58,783 bases of DNA from Kitasatospora phosalacinea (GCF_000716545.1 NZ_JNWZ01000043.1:1-58783), one strand, 5' to 3'. Shown: positions 50,154-58,615, numbered from the stretch's first letter. Made by a program: numbers and translations. Notes: generated by a model from the sequence alone, not told the origin.

Positions 50154-51599
50154 CTACTGCGTCCCACCCGCCTCGGCGGCCGCGCGGGCCGAGGCCGAAC
50201 CCGGCCGCTTCCGCTCAACCCAGCCCGCGATGTTGCGCTGCTGGGCCCGCGCGACGCCCAGCGAACCGGCCGGGACGTCGTTGGTGATCACCGATCCGGC
50301 GGCCGTGTAGGCCCCGTCTCCGACCGTCACCGGAGCGATGAACATGTTGTCGGAACCCGTGCGGCAGTGGGCCCCGATGACCGTCCGGTGCTTGTTCACG
50401 CCGTCGTAGTTCACTGTGACGGACGCCGCACCGACGTTGGTGCCCTCGCCGATCGTCGCGTCCCCGATGTACGACAGGTGCGGCACCTTCGCCCCCTCGC
50501 CGAGCTCCGAGTTCTTGATCTCGACGTAGGTGCCGGCCTTCGCCCCCCGGGCCAGCTTCGTGCCCGGCCGCAGGTACGCGTACGGGCCGACGGCGGCGTC
50601 CGGGCCGATCTCGGCGCGGTCGGCCGTGGTGTTGCTCACACGGGCGCCCGCGCCGACCGGGGTGTCGGTCAGCGTGGTGTTCGGGCCGACCTCGCAGCCC
50701 TCGCCGAGGTGGCTGGCGCCGTGCAGCTGGGTGTTCGGGTGGACCAGCGCGTCCGGCTCGTAGGTCACCTGGACGTCGAACCAGGTGGAGGCCGGGTCGA
50801 CCACGGTGACGCCGGCCCGCATGGCGTTCTCCAGCAGCCGGTCATTGAGCAGCCGGCGGGCCTCGGCGAGCTGCACCCGGTCGTTGATGCCGACGATCTC
50901 GCGGTGGTCGGCGGCCACCACCGCGCCGACCCGGTGGCCCTCGCGGCGCAGGATCTCCAGGGTGTCGGTCAGGTACTCCTCGCCCTGCGCGTTGTCGGTG
51001 CCGACCAGCGACAGGGCGAGCGCCAGCAGCTTGGCGTCGAAGGCGAACACCCCGGAGTTGATCTCGTCCACGGCCAACTGCTCGGCGCTGGCGTCCTTGT
51101 GCTCGACGATCGCGGCGACCGCGCCGTCCGGGCCGCGCAGGATCCGGCCGTAGCCGGTCGGGTCGGGGACGCGGGCGGTCAGCACGGTGACGCCGTTGCC
51201 CTGCTCGGCGTGCGCGGCGGTCAGCGCGGCCAGGGTGGCGCCGGTGAGCAGCGGGGTGTCGCCGGAGGTGACCAGCACGGTGCCGTCCAGCTCCACGCCG
51301 TCGGCGGCGAGCGCGGCCAGCGCGGTGCGCGCGGCGTGGCCGGTGCCGTTCTGCTCGTCCTGGACGACCTGGCGGGCGGCCGGGTAGTGCTCGGTCAGGT
51401 GGGCCTGCACCAGCTCGCGCAGGTGGCCGACCACCACCACCAGCTGCCGCGGCGTCAACTCCTGGGCCGCGCTGACCGCGTGGCCCACCAGGGAGCGCCC
51501 GCAGATCTCGTGCAGCACCTTCGGCAGGGCCTTGGACTTCATCCGGGTACCGCCCCCGGCGGCGAGCACGATCACGGCGGCGGGCTGGTTGGCACTCAC
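50154..51599 (-). CDS. glmU: Bifunctional GlmU: GlcNAc-1-P uridyltransferase / GlcN-1-P acetyltransferase
   Basis: 481 residues. The N-terminal uridyltransferase has LAAGGGTRMKSKALPKVLH and QNGTGHA. The C-terminal left-handed beta-helix acetyltransferase (about 255-455) has repeating hexapeptides, GDATIGEGTNVGAASVTVNYDG and the acetyl-CoA region. It makes UDP-GlcNAc for peptidoglycan and for the UDP-sugar genes in this window. GTG 51599 follows GAGGAG; the frame 21 codons longer is not supported. Confidence 0.96.
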   Translation of the reverse strand: MSANQPAAVIVLAAGGGTRMKSKALPKVLHEICGRSLVGHAVSAAQELTPRQLVVVVGHLRELVQAHLTEHYPAARQVVQDEQNGTGHAARTALAALAADGVELDGTVLVTSGDTPLLTGATLAALTAAHAEQGNGVTVLTARVPDPTGYGRILRGPDGAVAAIVEHKDASAEQLAVDEINSGVFAFDAKLLALALSLVGTDNAQGEEYLTDTLEILRREGHRVGAVVAADHREIVGINDRVQLAEARRLLNDRLLENAMRAGVTVVDPASTWFDVQVTYEPDALVHPNTQLHGASHLGEGCEVGPNTTLTDTPVGAGARVSNTTADRAEIGPDAAVGPYAYLRPGTKLARGAKAGTYVEIKNSELGEGAKVPHLSYIGDATIGEGTNVGAASVTVNYDGVNKHRTVIGAHCRTGSDNMFIAPVTVGDGAYTAAGSVITNDVPAGSLGVARAQQRNIAGWVERKRPGSASARAAAEAGGTQ

Positions 51600-51668
51600 T
51601 CGGGAGGACTCCTCGGTCGATGCGGGGTTGAGGGCGCACCGAGAATACCGAGCGGAAAGCAACGGAAA

Positions 51669-51705
51669 CCGACCGAAACGGTCGGGCCGACCGGAAACCG
51701 GTCGG
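51669..51705 (-). terminator. Two tandem hairpins 3' of tRNA-Gln
   Basis: CCGACCG-AAA-CGGTCGG (51669-51685) and CCGACCGG-AAA-CCGGTCGG (51687-51705) are separated by one base. They share loop and stem sequence, seven bases past the tRNA 3' end, and precede glmU. They probably end the tRNA transcript or direct its processing. Confidence 0.65.
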
Positions 51706-51711
51706 AACGGG

Positions 51712-51782
51712 CTCCGCCGCTAGGATTCGAACCCAGACAAAGGCCTCCAAAGGGCCCTGTGCTGCCATTACACCACGGCGGA
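51712..51782 (-). tRNA. tRNA-Gln(UUG)
   Basis: A complete cloverleaf of 71 bases. The acceptor TCCGCCG pairs with CGGCGGA, discriminator G. The D-stem is GTGT/GCAC. The anticodon stem GGGCC/GGCCT closes loop CTTTGGA, giving anticodon TTG. The T-stem CTGGG/CCTAG encloses TTCGAAT. No CCA is encoded. It reads CAA, a rare codon in this genome. Confidence 0.93.
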
Positions 51783-51806
51783 AAGGGCGCGTCGCGCGCC
51801 CAGCAC

Positions 51807-51812
51807 AGCCTA
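51807..51812 (-). promoter_or_regulatory. -10 element of the tRNA-Gln promoter
   Basis: TAGGCT on the minus strand, 25 bases before the mature tRNA, predicts a transcript start near 51797. Confidence 0.5.
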
Positions 51813-51955
51813 CGGCTTGACGGCCCGTTGCTCCACCACCTTCCGCGAAGGCACACGAACGACGCCCCTCCCCCGGCCCGACGACGGGCCGGGGCCCGGC
51901 GGGCGAACAGTGCGACACGTCCGTCCGGGGCCCTTCCGCTTGCCCGGGCCCGCTA

Positions 51956-51986
51956 CCTACGATGCCGTAAGTTACGGATACGTAGG
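51956..51986. promoter_or_regulatory. Nested palindromic operator upstream of the desaturase gene
   Basis: The inner repeat CCGTAA-G-TTACGG (51965-51977) lies inside an outer repeat CCTACG ... CGTAGG (51956-51961, 51981-51986). This double dyad, 33 bases before the desaturase ATG, has the size and form of a TetR-family operator. The TetR gene just downstream of the desaturase is the likely binder. Confidence 0.65.
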
Positions 51987-52018
51987 TATCTGCCGGTCCC
52001 TTCACCCCCGGGAGCGCC

Positions 52019-53002
52019 ATGACCATCCAGGCCGGGCAGGCGCCGCCGCGCGCCGCCGAGAACGACCGAACCGCCGCCGAGCGGGACGCCACCGCGCTGT
52101 CCGCCACCAGGGGCGGCGAGAAGCAGGGCGCGCTGGAGCGCCTCACCCTGTCCCTGTTCATCGCCGTGCCGTTCCTGGCCCTGCTCGCCGCCGTCCCGGC
52201 GGCCTGGGGGTGGGGGCTGTCCTGGCTGGACGCCGGCCTCGCCGTCGGCATGTACTTCCTGACCTGCCACGGCATCACCGTCGGCTACCACCGCTACTTC
52301 ACCCACGGCGCGTTCAAGGCCAACCGCCCGCTGCGCCTGGGCCTGGCGGTGCTCGGCTCGCTGGCCGTCGAGGGCCCGCTGGTCCGCTGGGTCGCCGACC
52401 ACCGCAAGCACCACCGCTACTCCGACAAGGACGGCGACCCGCACTCGCCGTGGCGCTACGGCGAGAGCGTGCCCGCGCTGCTCAAGGGCCTGTGGTGGGC
52501 GCACATGGGCTGGATGTTCGACGAGGAGCAGACCCCGCAGCTGAAGTACGCCCCCGACCTGGTCCGCGACCCGGCCATAAGGCGCATCTCCCGGCTGTTC
52601 TGGCTGTGGACGCTGGTCTCGCTCGGCCTGCCCCCGCTGGTCGGCGGCCTGGCCACCTGGAGCTGGCAGGGCGCGCTGACCGCCTTCTTCTGGGGCTCGC
52701 TGGTCCGGGTCGCGCTGCTGCACCACGTCACCTGGTCGATCAACTCGATCTGCCACGCGGTGGGTTCGCGCCCGTTCAAGTCCCGCGACCGCTCCGGCAA
52801 CGTGTGGTGGCTGGCCGTGCTGTCCTGCGGCGAGTCCTGGCACAACCTGCACCACGCCGACCCCACCTCGGCCCGGCACGGCGTGCTCCGCGGCCAGGTC
52901 GACTCCTCCGCCCGGGTCATCCGCTGGTTCGAACGGGCGGGCTGGGCGCACGACGTCCGCTGGCCCGGCGCGGAGCGGATCGCCGCCCGCCGCGCCGCAT
53001 GA
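52019..53002 (+). CDS. Acyl-CoA/fatty acid desaturase
   Basis: 327 residues, a membrane delta-9-type desaturase that introduces a double bond into acyl chains with a di-iron centre. All three histidine boxes are present: HGITVGYHRYFTH (H-x4-H), DHRKHHRYSD (HxxHH), and ESWHNLHHADP (HxxHH). Four hydrophobic spans flank them (about 45-85 and 200-250). It adjusts membrane fluidity. The TetR gene starts 27 bp downstream and is probably cotranscribed. Confidence 0.93.
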   Translation: MTIQAGQAPPRAAENDRTAAERDATALSATRGGEKQGALERLTLSLFIAVPFLALLAAVPAAWGWGLSWLDAGLAVGMYFLTCHGITVGYHRYFTHGAFKANRPLRLGLAVLGSLAVEGPLVRWVADHRKHHRYSDKDGDPHSPWRYGESVPALLKGLWWAHMGWMFDEEQTPQLKYAPDLVRDPAIRRISRLFWLWTLVSLGLPPLVGGLATWSWQGALTAFFWGSLVRVALLHHVTWSINSICHAVGSRPFKSRDRSGNVWWLAVLSCGESWHNLHHADPTSARHGVLRGQVDSSARVIRWFERAGWAHDVRWPGAERIAARRAA

Positions 53003-53028
53003 GTCAGCGCCTACAGCATGATGGAGGG

Positions 53029-53709
53029 GTGAACGGGACCAACGGAGACAGCACCGGCCATCAACCCGCGCGCCGCGCCGGGGGCAAGGGCGGCGGCCGG
53101 GTGCGGATGACCGGCAAGCAGCGCCGCGAGCAGCTGCTGGAGATCGGCCGGTCGGTCTTCGCCGAACGCGGCTACGACGGCACCTCGGTCGAGGAGATCG
53201 CCGAGCGCGCCGGGGTCTCCAAGCCCGTCGTGTACGAGCACTTCGGCGGCAAGGAGGGCCTGTACGCGGTGGTCGTCGACCGCGAGATGCAGCTGCTGCT
53301 CGACATGGTCACCGGCGCGCTCACCGGCGGGCACTCCCGCGAGCTGCTGGAGCAGGCCGCGTTCGCGCTGATGGACTACATCGACACCTCCACCGACGGC
53401 TTCAAGATCCTGGTCCGGGACTCGCCGGTGACCCAGGCCACCGGCTCGTTCGCCTCGCTGATCGGCGACATCGCCACCCAGGTCGAGGACATCCTCGGCC
53501 TGGAGTTCAAGTCCCGGGGCTTCGACGCCAGGCTGGCGCCGATGTACTCGCAGATGCTGGTCGGCATGGTGGCACTGACCGGCCAGTGGTGGCTGGAAGT
53601 GCGCAAGCCCGGCAAGGCGGAGGTCGCCGCCCACCTGGTCAACCTCGCCTGGCACGGCCTGGAGGGCCTGGAGCGGCACCCCAAGCTGGTCGGCGACCGC
53701 AAGAACTGA
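53029..53709 (+). CDS. TetR family transcriptional regulator
   Basis: 226 residues from GTG 53029. The HTH domain is at about 27-75: REQLLEIGRSVFAERGYDGTSVEEIAERAGVSKPVVYEHFGGKEGLY. The C-terminal ligand domain is helical. The N-terminal 25 residues are polar and flexible. GGAGGGG lies almost against the GTG, so translation may rely on coupling to the desaturase gene or on a leaderless transcript (TACAGC at about 53012). It probably controls the desaturase through the nested palindrome at 51956-51986. Confidence 0.88.
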   Translation: MNGTNGDSTGHQPARRAGGKGGGRVRMTGKQRREQLLEIGRSVFAERGYDGTSVEEIAERAGVSKPVVYEHFGGKEGLYAVVVDREMQLLLDMVTGALTGGHSRELLEQAAFALMDYIDTSTDGFKILVRDSPVTQATGSFASLIGDIATQVEDILGLEFKSRGFDARLAPMYSQMLVGMVALTGQWWLEVRKPGKAEVAAHLVNLAWHGLEGLERHPKLVGDRKN

Positions 53710-53754
53710 CGACCGGCCCGGGGCCCCCCGGGCCGCCCCGCGACAGGAGCACCC

Positions 53755-54606
53755 GTGGCGGTCTTCCTGCTGTCCCTCGGCGCGGCCTGCTGCCTGGGCG
53801 CCGGATTCGTCCTGCAGCAGCACGCCGCCCAGCGCGCGCCCGGTGGCGACCTGCTGCGCTGGCGGCTGCTGCTGGACCTGATGCGGATGCCGGACTGGCT
53901 GCTCGGCATCGCCTTCATGATCGGCGGCCAGGCGCTCTCCGCGCTGGCCCTCAGCCAGGGCGAGGTCACCCTGGTGGAACCGCTGCTGGCCACCAACCTG
54001 GTCTGGGCGATGCTGCTGGCCCGCCGGATCACCGGCACCCGGCTGGGCCGCTCCGGCTGGATCGGCGTCGCCCTGATCGCCCTCGGCGTCACCGCGTTCA
54101 TCGCGGCCGGCCGGCCCGAGGGCGGCGGGCCCGCCGCCGGGCCGCTGCGGTACTGGCTGGTGTTCGGGATCGTCTCCGGCCTGGCCCTGCTGCTGGTCAC
54201 GGTGGCCCGCCAACTGCCGCTGTTCGAGGAGGCGACCCTGCTGGCGCTGGCCGCCGGGCTGCTCTACGGCCTCCAGGACGCGCTCACCCGCGCCACCTTC
54301 GACCGGATCGACCGGGACGGGGCGGCCGCCGCGCTGGCCTCCTGGCCGCCGTACACCGTGCTCGGGCTGGGCGTGATCGGCCTGCTGCTGGTGCAGTCCG
54401 CGTTCGAGGCGGCGCCGCTGCGGATGTCGCTGCCCGCCCTGACCGCCGCCCAGCCGCTGGCCGGGATCGCCTGCGCGGTGGGCTTCCTCGGCGACCGGCT
54501 GCGCCTCACCCCGGCGGCGCTGGCCTGGCAGAGCGCCGGGCTGGTCGCGGTCGTGGTGGGCGTGGTGGTGCTGGGCCGCCACCCGGCGCTGCCCGGCGCC
54601 AGGTGA
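53755..54606 (+). CDS. DMT/EamA-like family permease
   Basis: 283 residues with about nine or ten hydrophobic helices and a short start, the pattern of DMT-superfamily proteins. The first segment (FLLSLGAACCLGAGFVLQQ) and the helix LSQGEVTLVEPLLATNLVW match the NIPA/EamA-like branch, which includes magnesium transporters. The substrate cannot be told. GACAGGAGCACCC precedes GTG 53755. It starts 45 bp after the TetR gene on the same strand and may belong to that transcript. Confidence 0.85.
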   Translation: MAVFLLSLGAACCLGAGFVLQQHAAQRAPGGDLLRWRLLLDLMRMPDWLLGIAFMIGGQALSALALSQGEVTLVEPLLATNLVWAMLLARRITGTRLGRSGWIGVALIALGVTAFIAAGRPEGGGPAAGPLRYWLVFGIVSGLALLLVTVARQLPLFEEATLLALAAGLLYGLQDALTRATFDRIDRDGAAAALASWPPYTVLGLGVIGLLLVQSAFEAAPLRMSLPALTAAQPLAGIACAVGFLGDRLRLTPAALAWQSAGLVAVVVGVVVLGRHPALPGAR

Positions 54607-54613
54607 CCCGCCG

Positions 54614-55411
54614 TCACTTCCGGACCGCGACCGCGAAGACCCGGCGGAACGGGAACAGCGTGCCGTGCTCCGTCCTCGGGTACGCCTCGCGCAGCAGCGC
54701 CCCGTACTCGGCCAGGAACTCCGCCCGCTCCGCCGCCCCGGGCAGCCGGTCCAGCACCGGGCGCAGGGTGGAGCCCTTGACCCACTCCAGCACCGGGTCG
54801 GGGCCGGGCAGCACCATCGTGTACGTGCTCTCCCAGACGTCCGCGGCGCAGCCGGCATCCAGCAGCGCACGGGCGTAGCGCTCCGGCTCGTGGCAGGAGG
54901 CGTCCGGGCGGGCGGTGGCCAGGCGTCCGCGCCAGCGCGGGGCGCGGCGCAGTTCGGCGAGCAGGGTGTGGCTGGGGGCGGCGAAGTTGCCGGGCAACTG
55001 GAAGGCGATCACCCCGCCGGGGCGCAGCGCGGCCGCCCAGCGCGGCAGCAGGTCGAGGTGGTCGGCGGTGTCGGTGTCCATCCAGTGCAGTGCGGCGTTG
55101 GAGGCGATCAGGTCGGGCCGCTCGGGCGCCGGGTCGTACGCCGTGACGTCCCGCTCCAGGTACTCGGCGGTGGGCTCGCCCCCGGCGCCGCGGGCCTCGG
55201 CGAGCAGTTCGGGCGAGGAGTCCAGCCCGAGCAGCCGGGCGTCCGGCCAGCGGCGGCGCAGGGCGGCGGTGGAGTTGCCCGGCCCGCAGCCGAGGTCCAG
55301 CACGGTGGGGCCGGGCGGCAGTTCGGGGACCCTGGCGAGCAGGTCGGCGAACGGGCGTCCCCGCAGGTCGGCGTAGCGCAGGTACTGGTCGGCGTCCCAG
55401 TGGGCGGGCAT
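54614..55411 (-). CDS. tam: Trans-aconitate 2-methyltransferase
   Basis: 265 residues, a class I AdoMet methyltransferase. Motif I is TVLDLGCGPGNSTAAL. The opening HWDADQYLRYADLRGRPFADLLARV is typical of Tam, and IASNAALHWMDTD and QLPGNFAAPSH continue the family pattern. The enzyme methylates trans-aconitate, an inhibitor of aconitase formed spontaneously from cis-aconitate. ATG 55411 is chosen; upstream in-frame codons enter the operator. It is divergent from tamR. Confidence 0.9.
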   Translation of the reverse strand: MPAHWDADQYLRYADLRGRPFADLLARVPELPPGPTVLDLGCGPGNSTAALRRRWPDARLLGLDSSPELLAEARGAGGEPTAEYLERDVTAYDPAPERPDLIASNAALHWMDTDTADHLDLLPRWAAALRPGGVIAFQLPGNFAAPSHTLLAELRRAPRWRGRLATARPDASCHEPERYARALLDAGCAADVWESTYTMVLPGPDPVLEWVKGSTLRPVLDRLPGAAERAEFLAEYGALLREAYPRTEHGTLFPFRRVFAVAVRK

Positions 55412-55427
55412 GGCGCGGCTCCCGAAG

Positions 55428-55445
55428 TATCTCGACGTCAAGATA
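55428..55445. promoter_or_regulatory. TamR operator 1
   Basis: TATCTCGACGTCAAGATA, an 18-bp inverted repeat with one mismatch, lies 17 bases before the tam ATG. Confidence 0.75.
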
Positions 55446-55475
55446 TTCCTGTTACCGGCGAGACTTCCTTTGTTA

Positions 55476-55493
55476 TCTCTTGATGTCAAGAGA
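55476..55493. promoter_or_regulatory. TamR operator 2
   Basis: TCTCTTGATGTCAAGAGA is a perfect 8+2+8 inverted repeat sharing the core CTTGA/TCAAG with operator 1, 48 bp away in the tam-tamR intergenic region. Confidence 0.8.
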
Positions 55494-55529
55494 CTTCACA
55501 TCGACACACCCCCCGATACACTGATCGAC

Positions 55530-56024
55530 ATGGAGGACGAGGTCGACCGCCTGGTCGCAGCATGGCGCCGAGAGCGCCCCGACCTCGACGTGGAACCGCT
55601 TGAGGTCCTCAGTCGGGTGAGCCGCCTCGCCCGCCACCTGGACCGGGCCCGCCGCACCGCCTTCGCCGAGCACGGCCTCGAACCCTGGGAGTTCGACGTC
55701 CTCACCGCCCTGCGCCGCGCCGGAGACCCCTACCAGCTCTCCCCCGGCCAGCTCCTCACCCAGACCCTGGTCACCTCGGGCACCATGACCAACCGCATCG
55801 ACCGCCTCACCGCCAAGGGCCTGGTCGTCCGCCTCCCCGACCCCGACGACCGCCGCGGCGTCCTGGTCCGCCTCACCGACGCCGGCCGCGACAAGGCCGA
55901 CCAGGCCCTGGCCGGCCTCCTCGCCCACGAGCGCGAGATCCTCTCCCAGCTCGCCCCCGCCCAGCAGACCGAACTCGCCGCCCTCCTGCGCAACCTGGTC
56001 GCTCCCTTCGACCGCGCGGGCTGA
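55530..56024 (+). CDS. tamR: MarR family regulator TamR
   Basis: 164 residues. The winged-helix domain (about 45-125) includes LEPWEFDVLTALRRAG, TSGTMTNRIDRL and VRLPDPDDRRGVLVRLT. In S. coelicolor TamR represses tam and some TCA genes and is released by trans-aconitate and citrate. The divergent layout and two shared-core palindromes fit. ATG 55530 (MEDEVDRLVAAW) is chosen because the frame back to 55410 crosses both operators. Confidence 0.9.
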   Translation: MEDEVDRLVAAWRRERPDLDVEPLEVLSRVSRLARHLDRARRTAFAEHGLEPWEFDVLTALRRAGDPYQLSPGQLLTQTLVTSGTMTNRIDRLTAKGLVVRLPDPDDRRGVLVRLTDAGRDKADQALAGLLAHEREILSQLAPAQQTELAALLRNLVAPFDRAG

Positions 56025-56086
56025 AGCCCCGGCAGGGGCCCGGGGAACGGCGAGACCCGGGGTCCGCCCCCTTCGCGTTCGTGCGC

Positions 56087-57628
56087 CTAGAAGCCGTCCG
56101 GGTACGGGGTCGACAGGGCCAGGGGCTTGGTGCGGGCGGTCTGGTAGCCCGGGAGGAGGGCGGCCAGGCGTTCGCGGACTTCGGGGTCGGAGTTGACGGT
56201 GGCGGCGCCGTAGAGGCCGGTGAGGCCGCCGGCCAGGTCCTCGGGGACGGTGGCGTGGTCGGCGACGGTGGCGAAGATGCGCGGGTGGGCGGTGGGGAGG
56301 CGTTCCTCGTTGTCGGAGAACAGGGCCTCGTTGAGCTTCTCCCCGGCCCGCAGGCCGGTGTAGCGGATCTCCACCTCGTCCGCGTCGAGCTGCACCTGTT
56401 CGGCGAAGTTGTGCACCAGGTCGACGATCCGGACCGGCTCGCCCATGTCGAGGACGAACACCTCGCCGCCCTCGGCCATCCGCCCGGCCTCCAGGACCAG
56501 GCCGACGGCCTCCTCGATGGTCATGAAGAAGCGGGTGACGTCGGGGTGGGTGACGGTCACCGGGCCGCCGCTGCGCAGTTGCTCCTCCAGCACGGAGAGC
56601 AGCGAGCCGCGCGAGCCGAGGACGTTGCCGAAGCGGACGGCGGCGAAGACGCCGGTGCCGAGGTTGCGGGCGTCGCGGGCGTTGGCCTGGACGATCAGTT
56701 CGGCCAGCCGCTTGCTCGCGCCGAGCACGGACGTCGGGTCGGCGGCCTTGTCGGTGGAGATCAGCACGAAGCGTTCCACGCCGGTGTCGAGCGCGGCCTC
56801 CACCAGGTGGTCGGTGCCCAGCACGTTGGACTTCACGGCCTCGCTGGGGTGGCGCTCCAGCAGCGGCAGGTGCTTGTGCGCGGCGGCGTGGAAGACCACG
56901 TCGGGCCGCAGGTCGCGGAAGATCTGCTGGATCCGGGGGCGGTCCCGGATGTCGGCGATCACCAGGGACTCGTCGGTGAGCAGCGCCTCGCCCCAGATGT
57001 CGAGCTGGAGCCGGTGCAGGTTGGACTCGTCGTGGTCGAGCATGTAGAGCGCGGCGGGCCCGAACGCCTGGACCTGGCGGCACAGTTCGCTGCCGATCGA
57101 GCCTCCGGCGCCGGTGACCAGGACGCGCCGGCCCTCGATGACGGTGCGCACGTCCGGGGAGGCCACGTGGACCTCGTGCCGGCCGATCAGCCGGTTGACG
57201 TCCAGGGTGCGCATGTCGGAGCCGACCACCTCGCGGCGCAGCGCGGACAGGAAGGACGGCAGGTAGCGGACGGCCGCGCCGGCGGCGGCCGCGGCGGTGG
57301 CGAGTTCGCGCACCCGCTGGTGCGGCAGGCCGGGGATGGCCAGCACCACGACCTGGACGTCGTGGGCGAGGGCCAGGTCGGTGAGGTCGGCCAGCGGCCC
57401 GAGGACGGGGCTGCCGGAGACGTGCAGGCCGGCCTTGCCCGGGTCGTCGTCCAGGACGCCGACCGGGTGGAGGCCGAAGTCCGGGGTCCGGTCCAGGTCG
57501 CGGACCAGGGCGGTGCCGGCGGAGCCGGCCCCGACGACCAGGGTGCGCAGGCCGGTCGAGCCGGCCCGCTGGACGGGCAGGACGGTGCGGGCCCCGTGCG
57601 GGAGTGCGGCAGTGCGGTGCGGCGACAT
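56087..57628 (-). CDS. Nucleotide-sugar 4,6-dehydratase/epimerase, FlaA1/CapD type
   Basis: 513 residues. The first Rossmann domain (about 25-150, RTLVVGAGSAGTALVRDL) is the CoA-binding-like sensor region of CapD proteins. The SDR domain (about 165-450) has VLVTGAGGSIGSELCRQ, DKAADPTSVLGASKR (Lys retained, Tyr position Val/Leu as in many CapD-type enzymes) and RFGNVLGSRGS. The four N-terminal membrane helices of classic CapD are absent. It probably dehydrates UDP-GlcNAc for a surface glycan and opens a sugar locus continuing past the window. Confidence 0.88.
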   Translation of the reverse strand: MSPHRTAALPHGARTVLPVQRAGSTGLRTLVVGAGSAGTALVRDLDRTPDFGLHPVGVLDDDPGKAGLHVSGSPVLGPLADLTDLALAHDVQVVVLAIPGLPHQRVRELATAAAAAGAAVRYLPSFLSALRREVVGSDMRTLDVNRLIGRHEVHVASPDVRTVIEGRRVLVTGAGGSIGSELCRQVQAFGPAALYMLDHDESNLHRLQLDIWGEALLTDESLVIADIRDRPRIQQIFRDLRPDVVFHAAAHKHLPLLERHPSEAVKSNVLGTDHLVEAALDTGVERFVLISTDKAADPTSVLGASKRLAELIVQANARDARNLGTGVFAAVRFGNVLGSRGSLLSVLEEQLRSGGPVTVTHPDVTRFFMTIEEAVGLVLEAGRMAEGGEVFVLDMGEPVRIVDLVHNFAEQVQLDADEVEIRYTGLRAGEKLNEALFSDNEERLPTAHPRIFATVADHATVPEDLAGGLTGLYGAATVNSDPEVRERLAALLPGYQTARTKPLALSTPYPDGF

Positions 57629-57685
57629 CTGACCTCCGGTCTACCTGACTCACGGAGTGGAACGTACGGGAAGGGCGGGGCTCGT

Positions 57686-58561
57686 TCAGCCCGTGCGGGG
57701 GCCTGCGGCGGAGGCGACGGTCGGCGGGGGGACGGGGGCCGGCGGCCCGGGCGGCTCCGAGGGGGCGATCCCGGCCCGGCGGGCGACCGCGACCGCCGCG
57801 AGCGTGGAGTGCACCCCCAGTTTGCCCAGGACGTTCTGCATGTGGGTGCGGACGGTGTGCGGGGAGAGGAACAGCCGCTCCGCGACGGCCTGCCGTCCGA
57901 GGCCGGCGACCATGCAGCGCAGCACCTCCTCCTCGCGGGGGGTGAGCGCGGCGACCAGCCGCTCGCTCTCCGAGCGGTCCCGGCGGGCCGAGGTCAGCTC
58001 CCGGATCACGCCGGTGAGCAGGGCGGGCGGCAGGTGCGTCTCGTCCCGCCGGACGCCGCGCACCACCGCCATCAGCGCGCTGAGCGAACTCTCGCGCGCC
58101 ACCCAGCCGTGCGCCCCGGCCTGCAGGGCGCGGGCGGCGCGCTGCGGGTCGTCGCCGGCGGCCAGCAGGACGGCCCGCACCTGCGGGTGGGCCCGCCGGA
58201 TCCGGGCGACCAGGGCGATCCCGTCGGTCAGCGGCCGGGCCTCCTCGGCCCGCCCCGCCGGCGCCTGTCGGCCCGCCGGCCCCGGTTCGGCGGGCGGCGG
58301 CTGCTGCGGCCCCGGCGGGGAGCGCCGGGGAGCGGGTAACGCGGCCGGGCCGCGGGCCGGCTGCACGGCGCCCAGGTCGACGTCGACCAGCACCACGTCG
58401 TACGGGCGGTGCTCGGTGACCGCCCGCTCCAGCGCGCGTTCGGCCGCCACCGCGCTGCCCGCCGCCCCGACGTCCACGTCGGGTTCGGCGGCCAGTGCCG
58501 CGGCGAGCGCCTCGGCGAAGATCCGGTGGCCGTCGACCACCAGGACGCGTGTACGCCCCAT
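57686..58561 (-). CDS. LuxR-type response regulator with interrupted receiver; TTA codon
   Basis: 291 residues. The receiver begins TRVLVVDGHRIFAEAL, with Asp60 in VVLVDVDLG as the phosphorylation site. A Pro/Ala-rich insertion (about 65-110) follows, then IALVARIRRAHP resumes the fold. The conserved receiver Lys is replaced by Arg156 (VARES). The LuxR HTH is at about 206-265 (LTPREEEVLRCMV, LFLSPHTVRTHMQNVL). Leu75, in the insertion, is encoded by TTA (58337-58339), so full translation needs the bldA tRNA. It may control the adjacent sugar genes. No partner kinase is adjacent. Confidence 0.88.
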   Translation of the reverse strand: MGRTRVLVVDGHRIFAEALAAALAAEPDVDVGAAGSAVAAERALERAVTEHRPYDVVLVDVDLGAVQPARGPAALPAPRRSPPGPQQPPPAEPGPAGRQAPAGRAEEARPLTDGIALVARIRRAHPQVRAVLLAAGDDPQRAARALQAGAHGWVARESSLSALMAVVRGVRRDETHLPPALLTGVIRELTSARRDRSESERLVAALTPREEEVLRCMVAGLGRQAVAERLFLSPHTVRTHMQNVLGKLGVHSTLAAVAVARRAGIAPSEPPGPPAPVPPPTVASAAGPRTG

Positions 58562-58609
58562 CGTCCTTGCCCCCCTGCTCGTGGCCCGACCCCCACCGGT
58601 GCCCCACTC

Positions 58610-58615
58610 AGCCTA
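58610..58615 (-). promoter_or_regulatory. -10 element upstream of the LuxR-type gene
   Basis: TAGGCT on the minus strand, about 50 bases before the ATG, is the same hexamer as in the bldA, eno, mfd and tRNA-Gln upstream regions. Confidence 0.5.

Noticed and set aside
55410..55529. Longer TamR start at 55410
   Set aside because: It would place both operators inside the coding region and add 40 residues not expected for the family.
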